In this document: piece after piece, positions 1 through 12,436 of the stretch | Layout: the number at the start of each line of letters is the position of its first letter | How positions within the stretch are numbered: position 1 is the stretch's first letter | Assembly: GCF_029873635.1 (NCBI RefSeq) | Contig: NC_080422.1 | Coordinates: forward strand, 1,902,001 to 1,966,000 | Source of the DNA: Malania oleifera | Taxonomy: Eukaryota; Streptophyta; Magnoliopsida; Santalales; Ximeniaceae | Reading direction: 5' to 3' | DNA: 64,000 nucleotides | The notes under the pieces: generated by a model | What the model was told of the DNA's origin: nothing | Databases searched by the model: none | What the model saw: only the letters and a program-made list of their open reading frames with translations | Program-made: the position numbers and the translations under genes

Positions 1-518
1 TCTTGGGATGGGTTGGGAAGAAGCTTGGGAAGAGACATGGGCTAGCCAGCCACCCGTGTGTTACCAGGCCTAATGGAGCTTCCCATGAGCCCGAAAAGCT
101 TCGATGGACACTTTCTTGAGGGAAATCTTCATTTAAAAAGGACTCGATACTCGTAGATGTACACTAAATTCAACCCCCAAAAAAAATGCAATCATGTTTT
201 GTTTAACACTAAGAAATATTTTAAATAAATCGTACCGTGCGACTGAAATGAAAGGAAAAGTAAAATCAAAAGAGAAGCAAAAACGCCATTCATCTTACGT
301 CAAATCTGAACAAATGAACTACCAGATCAGATCAATGAAATACATCCACCACTTGAAGTTATGAAACAGCAGACCACAAGATTAACAGTTTCAATTTCTA
401 TATTTTCTACTCATGAAAATTTCAACGCAATCACACGGAGAAGCCTCCGCGCGAAAAACTAAGTATTCACTCTGAAGTAAGAAGGGAAGTACAACAGTAA
501 GGCAAGCATGAGAGATTT
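1..518. other. no gene recognised; possible first intron of the minus-strand unit at 525-700
   Basis: No coding segment can be supported. On the minus strand a possible acceptor (TTTCATTTCAG, ending at 243) follows the donor-like site at 519-524, but the sequence after it does not read as a recognisable exon. Confidence 0.25.
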
Positions 519-524
519 GCTCAC

Positions 525-700
525 CATGGCTGCCGCGAAGAGGATGAGACTATCGCGCAGTAGGGTTTTCGCTCCTCTGCAAGCCCTAGTGTGTGCGAAG
601 ACGCTGATCTATGGGTTTTATAGTCAAGGCCGTGCAGTGCAAGGGCTGGGCCTTGGGTTGGGCTTTTTGACGTTCTGGGTGGGGTCTAAAACATCCCTGC
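525..700 (-). promoter_or_regulatory. putative promoter, 5' UTR and ATG-only first exon of a housekeeping-type gene
   Basis: Read on the minus strand, this stretch has GGCCCA/AGCCCA (site II-like) boxes near 640-680, TATAAAACCC near 613-622, AAACCCTA-like telo boxes near 560-570, and a GC-rich leader ending in an ATG at 527-525 that is followed at once by the donor-like GTGAGC. This combination (site II elements, telo boxes, intron directly after the ATG) is common in plant ribosomal-protein and other growth-linked genes. No downstream exon is visible in the window, so the product is unknown. The plus-strand reading frame over the same bases is taken to be a shadow of this region. Confidence 0.35.
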
Positions 701-705
701 TATGA

Positions 706-1111
706 AATTTTAGGGCAAAATTAACCAAGTTTGGGATTTATATTTTATATTTGAAAATAAATAAAATATAAAATTATGTTTAAATAGTTGTAATATAATA
801 TTAGAAATACATTTGCATTTGCTTTTCATTTTTATTTTCATTTACATTTCATTTGCATTTGTCTTCGATAATGTATATAAATATCTACTGCTCTTATATT
901 TTGACAGATATACAAGAAAATTCTCTCTCTCTCTCTCTCTCTCCTTGGGAGATAACAGATCTTCTACTTCTTCTTATTTTTCTCCAATAAAATTTATTTT
1001 TTTTACATATAAAATTTACATAAGTTTAAATTTATATTTTCAAATACATCAAGAATGTTTTTAAAGTTTAATTAGTTTAATCGGTCCATTTTAATTGTTA
1101 GCTCATAATTA

Positions 1112-1152
<41 letters not shown>

Positions 1153-1296
1153 AAATTTTAAAATTTAAACGTAATGTCACTTGTACCGTTGTACTCTTTT
1201 ATTTAGTTGATCATCTATTTAATCTCTAAGTTTTAGCAATATAATAAGATTATAGGGGACTACACTTGATTTGAATAATATTTGAATAGAGATATG
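706..1296. other. AT-rich spacer with CT and AT microsatellites
   Basis: No gene seen. It holds a (TC)n tract near 921-943 and an uninterrupted (AT)n tract near 1116-1150, and ends at the left target duplication of the copia element. Confidence 0.6.
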
Positions 1297-2475
1297 TGTT
1301 GACTCTACGAGTCCAATCCGGTTTTGATAATGACAAATCACTTGGTATTTGATATATGCATTCAGTTTGTGAACAAGTCTTATATTAAACATGCATGGAA
1401 AGATAACAAATCATGGAACCTTCAAGTAAATCTTACAAATTATGGCAAAATCCATGGAACTCAAAGAGTATGAGAATCAAGATGCAAGCGGTAAAGTTCA
1501 ATAATATCTTAAGAATAGATATTTAGAACTCATGTACTTACATTTTCATATGATTTAATTTGAGGCTCAATATATACCTAGAATGCCTTTAGGTTTCATG
1601 CATTTCATGAACATCATTAGGGGACTTTCATGGACTTAGAAATATTTTTAAAACCTTGGAAAGTGCTTTTATAAAAGAGTCAAGAAAGAAAGTAAAACAA
1701 ATTTTTAAATTAAAAAAATTGAGAAAAATGAGAATTCGGTAGCATGAACTCAACCTCAATCGCCTGAAAAATTTCTTCAGAAGCCTGAAAATTAAGTTTG
1801 GTAGCTTGAAAAATTAATGGAAAACATAGCAAGTTGGCTGAGGCACTTCGGTCGCCTGACCTTGGGAATTCAGGTGCCTAAACTGGCTACTTCAAGAGCC
1901 TGAACCTCTCTTTAGGCGCCTGACCCTATTTTCCAAGTTAAATTCTCAAAGGTTTAAGGAACTTCAGTCGCTTAGGCTTTGACCTCAGGCGCCTGAACTT
2001 TCGGGAAAACATAAAAAATTGATTTTTATTAAAAGAACTCATGAACTATTTCTTTGATCCAATAGTTGAGATCAATTCTAAGGGTAAGACACTATATATA
2101 CTGAATATCTAAACCCTAGAACAAAGTTAAAGACACACAAGAAGAGAATAACACATTTTATTGAAAGAGAATAGAGAAACTTGAGCTGATTGATATACGA
2201 TTGCCTACACTTCAACTTCTACTCATCGAGCTTGGGCAAATCAACTCAGAATCTTGAAGGGAACTCGTTTACTCATCTTGTTTTTCATTTTAGTATTGAG
2301 GTTTGATAATTGAAGTTAATATTCTCAAGAGTTTCTCATTCCATCACTTGTTATTGAATATTGTTAAAAAATTTTGATCTTAAGTGTGAACATACATATA
2401 AAAATTGTTTTTGAAAAGATCATTACTTAAGATCAAAATTTTTTAACTATTGGTTGATTGGTTTTTGATTCAAGA

Positions 2476-2539
<64 letters not shown>

Positions 2540-3647
2540 CATAAAGCTTATTATTGAAAAATCTATTTTTGATTAAGTATTAAGAGATTGATCTTGAGTA
2601 TGCATATATATATTAAATCACTTTGATAAGATTTCCACTTGAAAAGAGCTTAATTTTTTCCATTCAAAGACTCGATACTTTTAATAGTACAAATCCACTT
2701 GATTAGATATCCTTGGCGTTCTTAAATACATATATTGTTGAAGGATATTTTTTGAAATAGATTACATTGGTTTTTGATCTTTGGAATACATATCTATATA
2801 TATTTGCACATTGTAAAGGTTGTGTTGTGATTGAATATTTGAAAGAAAGCTTTGTGATTTTGATTGATTTAATATTCAAGACAAAGTTTTTATTAATAAG
2901 TTCACATCAAATGTATTTGTGCATTTTTGCAAAGTGAACTAAGAATCCTAAAATTCTCCAAAGTGCTTAAATATATCTTTATTTGGGAGATTTGATAAAA
3001 AGAGAATTGTGAGTTGAAGCATAATCATTCATAAAACGATTGTATTGTTACATTCATTCCGAGCTTCAAGTTTCATCATATGATTATGTACTAGAACTTT
3101 GAAATGTACTCACTAACTTTGTTAGAAGCAACATGGAGTGTTTTGCAGATTAAATTGTATTCAAGGTTCGGTTTGGGAACTGAGGTTGAGGAGAGAGTTG
3201 TATCTCTTGTAAGCAACAAATAAGGAGGGAGTTGTACCTCTTGTAAACAGCGAATTAGGAGGGAGTTGTACCTTTTGTAAGCAACGGTATGTAAGGTAAG
3301 CTCCGTCCCAATTTAAGGAGCAGAGATTATAGTGGAATCCTTGAGTGGGTTGCTCAAGGTAAGGACATAGGCCAGGTTGGCTGAACCTCGTAAAATCGCG
3401 GTTGCATTCTCTCTTTCCTTATCCTTTTTATTTTCCGTATCGTATTTTAATTTCCAACTTGCTTGTGTATGTTGAATAACTTTACACGCACTTAATTGGA
3501 TAAAAAGGAATTCATTGATTTAGTAATTCAAATCAGCATCAAATTCCAGTCATCAATTAGTTAAACATAAAAATAGGGATTGATTGGTAAATAAGTTTCA
3601 AAGAATTTTTAAAATACCCAATTCACCCCCCCTCTTGGGATTACACC
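1297..3647 (+). repeat. left LTR of the composite copia element, 3' end clipped
   Basis: Near-identical through most of its length to 14189-16551. U3 carries clustered GGCGCC-centred palindromes (about 1735-2005) upstream of a TATA-like CTATATATA near 2090-2098. A long (TA)n run at about 2479-2534 is much shorter in the right LTR. The last ~11 bases seen in the right copy (ATAAATCAACA) are missing, because the sequence switches to another LTR at 3648. Confidence 0.85.
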
Positions 3648-5866
3648 TGTTGGCCTTACAAGGCTTAATATCCTATTTTGATGCTAAAAAACAAGTGGAT
3701 CTTAACATGTTATGTTAAGTGATGTATTTTCAGGACTAAATGAAGAATGTAAGGTTAAAGAGTTCATGAGAGCTTGTACCTCAGATAAGGATGATTATAT
3801 CAAGCCTGAAGCATGAATTTAAAGATTAAAACTTGAAGATCATAAGAGCATTGATATTAAAGAAAAAGCTTCAAGAATGAAAGCCAAAGTGATCAACATG
3901 GAAAGCTCAAAGAAAGATGAAGCAAGCATAAAGACCTCAAGGAATTCAAGGATTGAAAATTTGAAAGAATCTAGGAAATTTCATGTAAGTACTTCAAAGA
4001 ATTTCAATATGGATGCATGAAGCTCTTAGGTTAGTGTCTTGGACCTAGATACCTTTGAACATACTTGGAAAATATTTTTATAAGGTCAAAAATTGTTTTA
4101 AAAAGGTTGGAATTAGTTTTGGAATGAAAAGCACCAAAAAGAGGATTTCTCAAATGTTGTCAATTTTTCTATATCTGCATGGATATGCATTTTTATCCAT
4201 CAAAAAATTCTTATTTTAAAATGTATTCAACATGAAAGTTTTAGGATTTTATCTTAGATTTCATTTAACACCAAGAACATTAAATTTGAAGTTATACAGA
4301 AAAAGTTATGACCAAAAGACTGAGGGTGCTCGAAGCTGACAGCATGACAGACGACTGTCAAGAACTAGACAGTCGACTGCTAGTGCACTTTGAGGCATCT
4401 ATGTGGGTTTGGATAGATGACTGCCACCTTTCTGCCCCTTTGTTTTAACTGGATAGATGACTGCCCAAAATGGACAGTCATCTGTCACGCGGCTGTTATG
4501 AATTTTCTCATAACGGTCAAATTTTTAAATGGGGTTGTTTGTGGCTCAAAACTTATGGAAACTTGGGGAATACTTCAAACCACTTAAAGATCAAGTTATA
4601 CACTTTTTAAAGTCTATAAATAAGCCTCAAAGATCATTGAATCAACACAACCAAGAATTCAAATTCTGAAAAAATTCAAAGTCTCTCTCAAATTGCTCTC
4701 AAATTCTCAAGGCTCTCTCTTGCTCTCAAGCTCACATATTGTGCACGAATTCAACTGAGTTTTAGCTGATCTTCTTCCACCAGAATTGTGCTAAAAATTC
4801 TAAATCTTTCAATCATAGAAAGAATTAATCGGTGATATTCTTCCTTGAGCTTCAAGTTAATTTCCATATTGTGATTTACTTTGAAGTATATTAGTTGTGT
4901 TGTAATTGGTATACTAACCAGCTCTTTGAGGAGCAAGTTCTTTGTACGCATCTATTTGATATTTATCTTATAGATTGACGATTCCAAGGGTTTTTTGGAT
5001 CGTTGGCTAAGTAAGGGGATATTGCTTAGAGAGGCGGGCTTTAGCCTAGTTAAAGAGTGATCGGACAAGGGGATATCGTTTGGAGAAGGCAGGCTCTAGC
5101 CTTAACCAAGGAGTGTTGTAAAGGTTTGTTCCGCCCGTTAAAGGAACAAGTTTAGTGAATCCTTTGGTGGTTTACCAAAGGTAAGGACGTAAGCTGGGTA
5201 TAAGTTGAACCTCGTAAAAATCTCCGTCTCACTCTCTCTTTCTCTACTTTTTATTTTCAGTACATATTTAAATTGCGTGGATGGTTTAAATTGAAAATCA
5301 TATATACTACGTATATTTAGGAATCAAGTAAACTTAAAGTTTTATTTTGATTTGGGTTGCGAAAACCGAAAGGGAGTACGTTTGGTTAAACCATATCTTG
5401 CGGAAACCAGATGAGAGTACGTTACTTGGTTAAACATCCCAAAGAGAAATTAACTAAGAGTTTATCTGAATTCTAAATATTTGGAAAGAGTGATTGGATT
5501 TTATATTGCACATCATATTGAAGAAGCAAATTCATTTATACAAGACTTGGTTCAAATTTGGCCAATATAAACAAACAACCATCTTGAGTTTTTATATTAC
5601 ATAAGTGTTATGTATTGGCTTGGTTGTTTGCATTCTAATTATAGTTGATTGGTTTGGTTGAATGATTGGATGTTTGTATGGTTAAGGATTAAATAAAGAA
5701 ACTAAGTTTGTGAGTGCTTAACAAATTAAACAAACAAGTCACAAATTGGTTAAAAGAAATAAAATAAGTTTAAGAATTCTAAAAAGGAATTAAAAGAAAT
5801 TTTTTAAAAGTCTAATTCACCCCCACTCTTGGGAAGCTATTCCTAATTTCAACACCTAAATCAACA
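3648..5866 (+). repeat. LTR of a second copia element (5' LTR by position)
   Basis: Starts TGTTGGCCTTACAAGGC and ends CACCTAAATCAACA, directly followed by a primer-binding site, so it acts as a 5' LTR. It is unrelated in most of its sequence to the flanking LTR. U3 holds repeats of an AGTCGACT-type word (about 4318-4495); TATAAATA is at about 4615-4622 and the leader follows. The shared tail form (CACCCCCACTCTTGGGA, then ATCAACA) places it in the same broad Sirevirus-like group. Confidence 0.8.
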
Positions 5867-5868
5867 AT

Positions 5869-5883
5869 TGGTATTAGAGTGGG
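5869..5883 (+). other. primer-binding site (initiator tRNA-Met type)
   Basis: TGGTATTAGAGTGGG starts two bases after the LTR end. It resembles the 3' end complement of plant initiator tRNA-Met (TGGTATCAGAGC) with one early mismatch. Confidence 0.75.
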
Positions 5884-5931
5884 TGTACATAGACGTAATT
5901 GTTAATTTGTAAAAAGATCACATGGATTATT

Positions 5932-7250
5932 GTGGTGTATCCCTAATTGGTGTGGAACAAATCTCTGTAAGACCTCCAATGTTTTATGATGAAAATTTCA
6001 CCGAGTGGAAAATGAAAATCACTATTTTTATCAAATCCATGGATTGAAGAACTTGGAGAGTAATTGATCAAGGAAACTTAGTTCCTATGAAAATTATTGA
6101 TAATGTTGAATCCCTAAATCTAAATATGAGCTGAATAAGAATGACATGAAATTAATGCAAATAAATTTCGGTGCTATGAACATTCTATTGCTTGGTTTAG
6201 ATACTAATGTTTTTCATGAAATCAAGTCATGTCAAAGTGCTAAGGAGATATAGGAAGAGCTCGATAGGAGATTTGGAGAGACCAAAGGAAAGAAGTCTTC
6301 TACTTGGGAAGATCCATGCTCAAATGATAAGGTAGTAGAAAACTATGGCCTAATTGCATTGGTTGATGAAGAGGTACACTCTACTCATTCTACTTCTTAT
6401 TCAAATTCTCAAAATGATTCATGCAATGACTGTGATACATCTTGTGATTCTTCTGATAGTGAATATTATGATGAATCTGATAATGATGACATGCCATCTT
6501 ATGAGGAATTACAAAAGGGATTTGCTAAGGCTCTTAAAATGCTAACAAAGATGTCCAAAAAGAAAATAATGTTGGAAAGTGAAAATAAAGACTTAGCAAA
6601 ACAGTTAGAAGATTTTCGAGAGTCACATACTTCTTGGGAAAAAGAAATGATTGAAAAGGAATTAGAAATTAAGAGATTAGAAACCAAGAATGAGACATCA
6701 CTGAAAGATTTAGAGTCAAAATTTGGTGTTGAAAAAGACAAGGACATGAAAATCATAACATTAGAAAACAAGAATGATATGATAACAAAAGAGCTGAAAG
6801 AGTTAAGATCCAAGATTTCGAGTGATAATGTAAGAGATCTTAAAATCTATGAACTTGAATGCAAAGCAAACAAAGTGATAGATGAATTGGTAAAGTTACA
6901 AGCTGTTTGCAAAGGCTTAAAGAATTTAAAAATCCAAGACCTAGAAAGAAAGATAGAGGATCAAACTAAGATCATCCATACATTTACTAAGGGAAAAGAA
7001 AAAATTGACAAGCTCTTAGGTTCTCAAAAGATGACCTTAGACAAAGAAGGTATGGGTTATAATGAAATTGAAAATAGGAGAAGAAAGAACCTATACATGG
7101 GGTAATTTGTTAGAGCGTCAAAATTCTATACTAGTGCCTCCACCGGTCCGTATGCTCACACAACTTGTGTATTATGTAAAAATAAAGGACACATTAAATT
7201 TGATTGTCCATTTAAAAGGAAAGGTGTGAAGTTCAAACAGGTTTGGTGAG
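5932..7250 (+). pseudogene. copia gag (UBN2-type) with coiled coil and CCHC knuckle, frameshifted
   Basis: Gag packages the element RNA. An ATG at 5932 opens a frame whose first part contains RPPMFYDENFTEWKMKI, the typical start of plant copia gag, but a stop follows within about 40 codons. The main surviving frame (6359-7105) is in another phase and encodes an acidic Ser/Asp-rich stretch followed by a long Lys/Glu coiled coil. After a stop the same frame continues to a CX2CX4HX4C zinc knuckle (CVLCKNKGHIKFDC, 7166-7207). The gag is therefore broken by at least one frameshift and stops. The coiled-coil insertion before the knuckle is characteristic of Sirevirus-type gag. No protease, integrase or reverse transcriptase follows. 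Confidence 0.8.
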
Positions 7251-8139
7251 TCAAAGAAAAATGAGTACCAAACAAACCCAAAAAAAAAAAACTCCTCGTT
7301 AGACTTTAGGATTGAGAATTTAGTGAAATCAGTCATATAAACAAAAGGGGGTCGTGATGACTACTAGGCTTGGGAATAGTATATGCTTAGAATGTAAATC
7401 TTAGTATGTGTATCATTATACTAAGAATCCTACGAGAAAGTTAAGTCAATCTGATTCTTTAAGTAAGATATCCAATCTAATTACCTAATGCCTTTATATT
7501 GTAATGATTGGGTGAAATGTAAACATATTGAATAGCTTGCAAATCTTGATGTATTCAAAGGGAAGGCTGAGAGATTAATTGTTATATCCTTGCAATGAGT
7601 ATCATAAAACATAACATTGAAGAATAAATTCACTTGCAAATGAATTAAACCATTGCTGTTTAACGAACAATACTTATTGCTTAACACATGCTTAAATATT
7701 AAAACCCTAAGTTAAGCAGATCATGTCTAATGCATAAGACTGAGCCTTAGGAATAAATCATAGATTAAAAATCATCTAATCCTAAACTCATTCTTGGAGG
7801 TTCAAAGGGTTAAATCAGTCATCATCCTAGTCACAATTAGTGATAAATCATAAACTCTACATCTTTCAAGTGCTTATTAAAAGATATCCCATTAAAATCG
7901 AATCAAGGCATTCTCTAAAGGAATCGAATTGTTACCTAAACATTTTTAATGAATATTCCTGTTGTGCGTAAAATGTAAAAAACCCTAAGTTTGATATGTG
8001 ATTAAGCAACATTCTCCACAAGAAATCTTTACCATACCCTAATCATATCCAGTAAAGACTCATCTATTATAGGGTAGTACCCTTGCTTAAAAATTGAATA
8101 CATACTTATAAGGTACCGTCCAATAATTGGATAATCAGA
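7251..8139 (+). other. decayed interior of a copia element, no recognisable domain
   Basis: AT-rich sequence with many stops in every frame. It lies between the gag zinc knuckle and a solo LTR and is presumed to be remains of the retroelement interior. Confidence 0.4.
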
Positions 8140-8144
8140 AATAC

Positions 8145-10401
8145 TGTTAGAATTGGTGTATTCCTAAGAGGGGGGGTGAATTGGAATTTAAAACTTTTTC
8201 ACCTAGGTTAATTTATTCAACAACAGTATATACACAACCTAGGGTCGGTCTAAACAATTTCCAAATGCGTAGATAAGTATAATGTGGAAATTAAGTCATA
8301 CACATCATTCACCCATAACATACATGTGCGGTAAGTATAAACTGTAGAAATATAAACAAACACACCATATGTTATCGGGTTTCGGCCAACTGTGCCTACG
8401 TCCCCGCCTCTAGCTCGCAAGCTGGAGGATTCCACTAATAGTTCACTTAAGGGTGGAGTGGCACCGTTTACAACCAGGTCAAATTAACACAGGGCTGACC
8501 TCAACCTTAACCAGGTCAATTAGTGGGGCTGACCTCAACCTACACGCCTTAACAGGACGATGCACCTAGCTTTCCTAACCGGGTCTAAGCCAATCCGAGA
8601 CTATTCTAGGGGTAGTCTCCCTCTTTAGGCCCGTGCCTGGATATACAACAAATGTGTATATAATCAGATGGTACAGTGATTGTGCTTTTGTGTAAAGAAG
8701 ATATGTACCCAAATGTGCGCAATAACATACACCACAATATGATTCAATATGTAAGCTCAATGTGGTCTAAATGGTTCAACTCTCAAAGGTATTTTCTATC
8801 AGTGTAATGCATACGTGAGAGTGTCAAACAAGCAATCTTTGTATCACAAGATATTCAAGAAATGAGTTCACACAAAGATGTCAAGTCTCAAGCATATCAA
8901 TAAGCAAGATATCTTAAGCATGTAAGTATTAAATTAATGTATATGCTTGGTTTGCAAAAGATGTGTAATCTTTGTATTCAGCAAATAATATATAAGTGAA
9001 AGAATATTGCAACAAAGATCACTGTCACAAAAAAAAAAATCTCTTCAAATATTTTGCAAGATAAAAGCGCAATAGATATTTGGAAGTGTTTGAAAAGTTT
9101 TTGCAACCAAAACAAATACACTCTTCTCAAGATCTTACAATGAAGATGCAAGCTTAGAAGATCTAACAAAGGAAGACTTATCAACAAAGTCTTCTTAGGA
9201 TAGACTTATCAACAAAGTCCTCTAAGAATCTTTAGGTTTTGCTTTCAAATAAAATCATGTCAAGCAAATAAAATAAGGAGAGCAAACCTTCCCAAACACA
9301 AGCTCAATCCACTTACAAATGATGTAGGCGATAATAGAAGGTAAGCTTGAGTGGTTTGAGTAAGAAAATGAGTAGTATAGGGTTTTTATTTTTCAGAGAA
9401 TTCTTCCCTAATCAAGGTGGCTAATCACCCTTAATTTTCTCAAATGAACTCATATATATAGACATCGGAGAAAATATGACCGTTGGGGACCTATTGGGTA
9501 TTATTAGGAAAGTTTAATGATGTTTAAAGCATTTTAACCATGTTTAAAAAATATCAACTGTGGTAAAAAAATTAGGGCAACCCGAGAGGTCCGGTCGACC
9601 AGAACAAGTTCGGTTTACCAAGTCTCATATGCTTCGGTTGACCATGGGAAATTTTGAATTGAGGGCTCGGTAGACCAGGAGAGGGTGATTTCCCAAATTT
9701 CCAAGGTTCGATCGACCAGGACATTTTGAACTACCTGGTTCGGTTGACCAGACCACTGGGATTTCTCCTAAGGACCCTCCAGTCGACCAGGTAGTTGGAG
9801 TACAAAAGTAGTCGGTCGACTAGATGGTCAAACTTTTGACCTCAAGGGGTTTCGGTCGACCAAGGTCTTTTGAACTACTTGGTTCGGTCGACTAGGGCCT
9901 TGGTCAACTGTTGACCTTGGCCTAGTTTCGGTCGACCAGGCCAAAATGAACTGAATGTGCTGGTTGACCGAAAGTGCACCATGTGTGCATTTCGGTCCAA
10001 TCTTGAAGCATATAAACCCTATTCAAGTGTCTAACAAACAAATGTGTATATGTGTGTGTCCTAGGGTCACTTGAGGTCTACGAAAAAGTCCGGTGTCGGT
10101 CGACCGAAGGGTACACCCTAAGGTCTTTCTAAGGTCCTTTCTCATTCATGGTTTGTTTGAGCTTACGTAGTAAATCATACGTGTGATGTGTGTGAGCTTA
10201 TTACAAACCAAATACCTACTTACTATTATAGACCAATTAAATATATTACAATGCTGAATTATAAATTGGTCTTCAAGCTTTGCTTGCTTTGTGCACATCT
10301 TGATCTTAACACTCTTAGTTTCTGCACAAAACCTCAAACACTCATTAGATACAATGAGTATTTGTCATAATCAAAACCGAGCGTGACCAATAAGGTCAAC
10401 A
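8145..10401 (-). mobile_element. solo copia-type LTR with perfect 5-bp target duplication AATAC
   Basis: The plus strand reads TGTTAGAATTGGTGTATTCC at the left end and GACCAATAAGGTCAACA at the right end, giving TG...CA termini on either strand. AATAC occurs at both 8140-8144 and 10402-10406. On the minus strand the LTR begins TGTTGACCTTATTGGTC, the usual start of this copia group, which sets its orientation. The end form (CCTCTTAGGAATACACC on the minus strand) matches the other copia LTRs here. U3 has a dense array of GGTCGACC words at about 9575-10110, with TATATATA near 9450-9460. No internal region remains, so it is a product of LTR-LTR recombination. Confidence 0.9.
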
Positions 10402-10406
10402 AATAC

Positions 10407-10575
10407 CTAAAGAGCAGCGTTACAAAATTAATATTACTCAAAATTGCTCTTTGGCCTATGTAGTTGGATATATTCACTCCCACAAAAATATTTTGAATAT
10501 TGTCCACACACAATGAATATTCTTCTGAACTTAATGATAATTAAATTGTTAAGAGTATTTGCAAAATCTCACATC
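10407..10575. other. short remnant between two solo LTRs
   Basis: No feature recognised. Presumed to be interior sequence of the host copia element. Confidence 0.4.
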
Positions 10576-10580
10576 ACAAG

Positions 10581-12431
10581 TGTCGTGCCTCGAACCCCGT
10601 AATGGGACCTAGGGGTGAAAATGTAACCTAACCTATCCCTGTATCATACAAATCATCTCAGATATAGTACAATGGATGAGGGTCCGACCCCGTGGGGTTC
10701 CTAGGCACCCTAAACACATCCAACCACAATCATATATACAGCGAAAAAAGTCATTCTATATCAACATATGCAGTACCATACCAGAGTCTATACAAGAGCA
10801 GAACATGGCTCTAACAAAACATACAAACTGGGTACCCAAATACAACTCAAAATGGTAACCTAACAAACTACAGTCCTAGCACTTACCCGAGTGCTAACGC
10901 AGTATACCGGCCACTACGCTCCCTACACCAAGACGCTAGTTCCAGTTACTCGAAGGACCTGTAAAAATGTACGTATAGCAGGGGTGAGACACTTCTCAGT
11001 AAGGAAGAACACATGTTATATCGGTGTGTGGCATTTGAGTGTTATCATGATACAACATACACGCAGTTGAATGCAATCTAGTACTAATTCACACAATGCA
11101 TACATGCATGCATACGACGGCCATTTATACGTAGCCCAGTCACAATACACACACATGATTAGTAATACATAGTTTTGTCACACTCATTGGCCCGAAGCCG
11201 GTTCGACATTCCAGCGTTGGCCCGTAGCCAACCCGCGAAGCACGGCGCCACCGGCACATGACTAGTCCTCGACTCCCATGGCATCGTACAGGCGCTAACT
11301 GGTGGATCCACACCCTTCGGCCTGATCTGCTGGAATAGGCTCACGCCCTCGGATATAGAGCCAAACACTCTTTCCTACGTGGTAAGCAATAAACACACGC
11401 CCTCAGATATAGAGCCGGACACTCTCAATACCTGGAATCATTTTGGAACCGCGTTCCTATCAGCAATTCCGCATATCACACACACATGCATGCTCATATA
11501 ACCAAACAAACCACACTCATTTGGTAATCTAAATCATGGTTTTCCAAACAAATACAGTTTAAACAAAGTCAAGGCACGGCCATCCCAATATCACAGTATA
11601 AATCACATGTATGCTCGGTTTTCAACAAAACCCGAGATTCAGCCCATCGCCCCCTTTTTCCCAAAATTGCAATAATGAAAAACCCATAGTTTTCCCTATT
11701 AGATCCCCATAAATGAGTAGCCAAAATACACACAAGATCGTGAACCACAGTTCCATCAAGTCTGATTTCGAAAAGAACCAATCTAAACATAGTTCCCCTT
11801 ACCTTAACCCCGTATAACAAATCCTGAACTCCAAGGCTCCTAAATAGCGAATCGAGTTCCAAAACGTACAAATCATAGTATAGCATATACTCACAAGACC
11901 ATCCTCTACAAAACTATTAGATCAGAAATGAAAACCGAGCCTTACCTCGATTTTTTGCCAAAACCCAAAAACCTCCGAAACGAGATTCTAATTCATAGAA
12001 GTTGTAGAGAATCCTTCCACGATCCTCGTGGTAACTTCCGTTTCCTGATTCTATCAATGATCGGTGAAGAAATCTAGAGAGAGAGAAAGAGTAGGGAGAG
12101 GTTTAGAGAGAGAGAGAGAGATAAGTTTGAGATTTCTTAATGAAGAAGTAATGAGAATTTCCTTTTATAACCCTTTGACCTGGCCCAATTTTCATCGACG
12201 AAATGGTGCCTTCATCAAGAAATCTTTCACTGGCTTCGTCGATGAATCGGTGGCCTCATCAACGAATCTGAGATCGCTGATTTTTTCGAGACCCCTCGAC
12301 TTCTCCTCGTCAACGAGTTTCTAAATTTTATCGACGACAAGAACACAGGCTTCGTCGACGAATTCGCTCTTTTACCAAAATGTCCCTCTCTTTATATATA
12401 TAAACTCATTATCACTGTTTGGGTTCTTACA
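10581..12431 (-). mobile_element. solo Ty3/gypsy-type LTR (family B) with perfect target duplication ACAAG
   Basis: The plus strand runs from TGTCGTGCCTCGAACCCCGT to GTTTGGGTTCTTACA, flanked by ACAAG at 10576-10580 and 12432-12436. The family matches the LTRs starting at 38218 and 48121. In minus orientation U3 (right end, about 12190-12365) has CGTCGACGA palindromes, TATAAAAG is at 12162-12169, a GA/CT tract at about 12075-12120, a GGTAAGGGGAA block near 11791-11805, and the CTCAGTAAGG block near 10996-11005. Confidence 0.9.
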
Positions 12432-12436
12432 ACAAG

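Noticed and set aside
508..705. 65-residue plus-strand reading frame
   Set aside because: It lies antisense to a stretch that reads better as a minus-strand promoter and leader.
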